Source: Romanomermis culicivorax
Lineage: Eukaryota; Nematoda; Enoplea; Mermithida; Mermithidae
Reading direction: 5' to 3'
Length of the DNA stretch: 64,000 nucleotides
Assembly: GCA_963922205.1 (NCBI GenBank)
Contig: CAWUHX010000116.1
Coordinates: 124,001-188,000 of the forward strand
More model-generated notes on the stretch are below. The model was not told where the DNA came from and did no database searches. It was given only the letters and a program-made list of their open reading frames with translations. Numbering within the stretch: position 1 is the stretch's first letter. The stretch itself is not shown here.

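Overview
The window is metazoan nuclear DNA, most likely arthropod or a similar invertebrate. It is AT-rich and has short spliceosomal introns, a DDHD-type lipase gene, an F-box/LRR gene, Ty3/gypsy, PIF/Harbinger, mariner and LINE remnants, and MITEs. The taxon is inference; no marker fixes it.

FRAME OF THE WINDOW. One host gene on the + strand spans nearly everything: a DDHD1-like intracellular phospholipase A1. I joined 11 exons by homology and splice phase: 1162-1181 (tentative first), 1836-1924, 2708-2884, 56544-56693, 58923-59027, 59119-59260, 61319-61425, about 61856-61962, 62013-62118, 62292-62368 and 63858 past the right edge. Phases agree at every join except the exon 7/8 join. Exons 3 and 4 are about 53.7 kb apart, so as assembled almost everything else lies in one giant intron.

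INSIDE THE INTRON. (a) 3469-6266: a decayed PIF/Harbinger transposon with TTA target duplication, a Myb/SANT-like gene and an antisense transposase. (b) 6783-7186: a very GC-rich palindromic MITE. (c) 7221-17446: Ty3/gypsy copy A, with LTRs, an intact 2183-residue Gag-Pol and most of ORF2 deleted. (d) 17447-25483: the 3' part of a diverged relative, with integrase, ORF2 and its own LTR. (e) 27669-29312: a non-autonomous TIR element. (f) 29513-29977: a 465-bp TRIM-like mini LTR element whose LTRs each carry a tRNA-like Pol III unit. (g) 30163-30287: a 100-N gap followed by a SMART cDNA primer sequence. (h) 30722-31315: a retroelement-like ORF with a membrane segment and a DTG motif. (i) 31356-33776: a - strand F-box/LRR gene with an in-frame stop. 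(j) 38091-38362: a LINE fragment. (k) 38363-52303: Ty3/gypsy copy B, about 13.9 kb and structurally complete. MITEs, mariner remnants and inverted repeats fill 53.8-63.7 kb.

MOST INTERESTING SYSTEM. The Ty3/gypsy family carries, in the place where env sits in retroviruses, a spliced second gene (ORF2). A short leader exon joins a DEDDy 3'-5' exonuclease domain of WRN/EXD2 type, with all five catalytic positions present. The same frame continues into an acidic/basic linker, a conserved C-terminal domain and an RGG-box tail. Two diverged copies (B and the 17.4-25.5 kb relative) share the leader exon, splice sites, exonuclease and tail, so this is a family trait. I know of no described Ty3/gypsy element with such a module.

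ASSEMBLY CAUTION. The outermost LTRs (7221-7815 and 51709-52303) are the same length, differ at about two bases and are flanked by the same 4-bp duplication, CGAC. They look like the two ends of one insertion. The gap, the primer sequence and the near-identical Gag-Pol copies suggest the contigs may be chimeric at this repeat.
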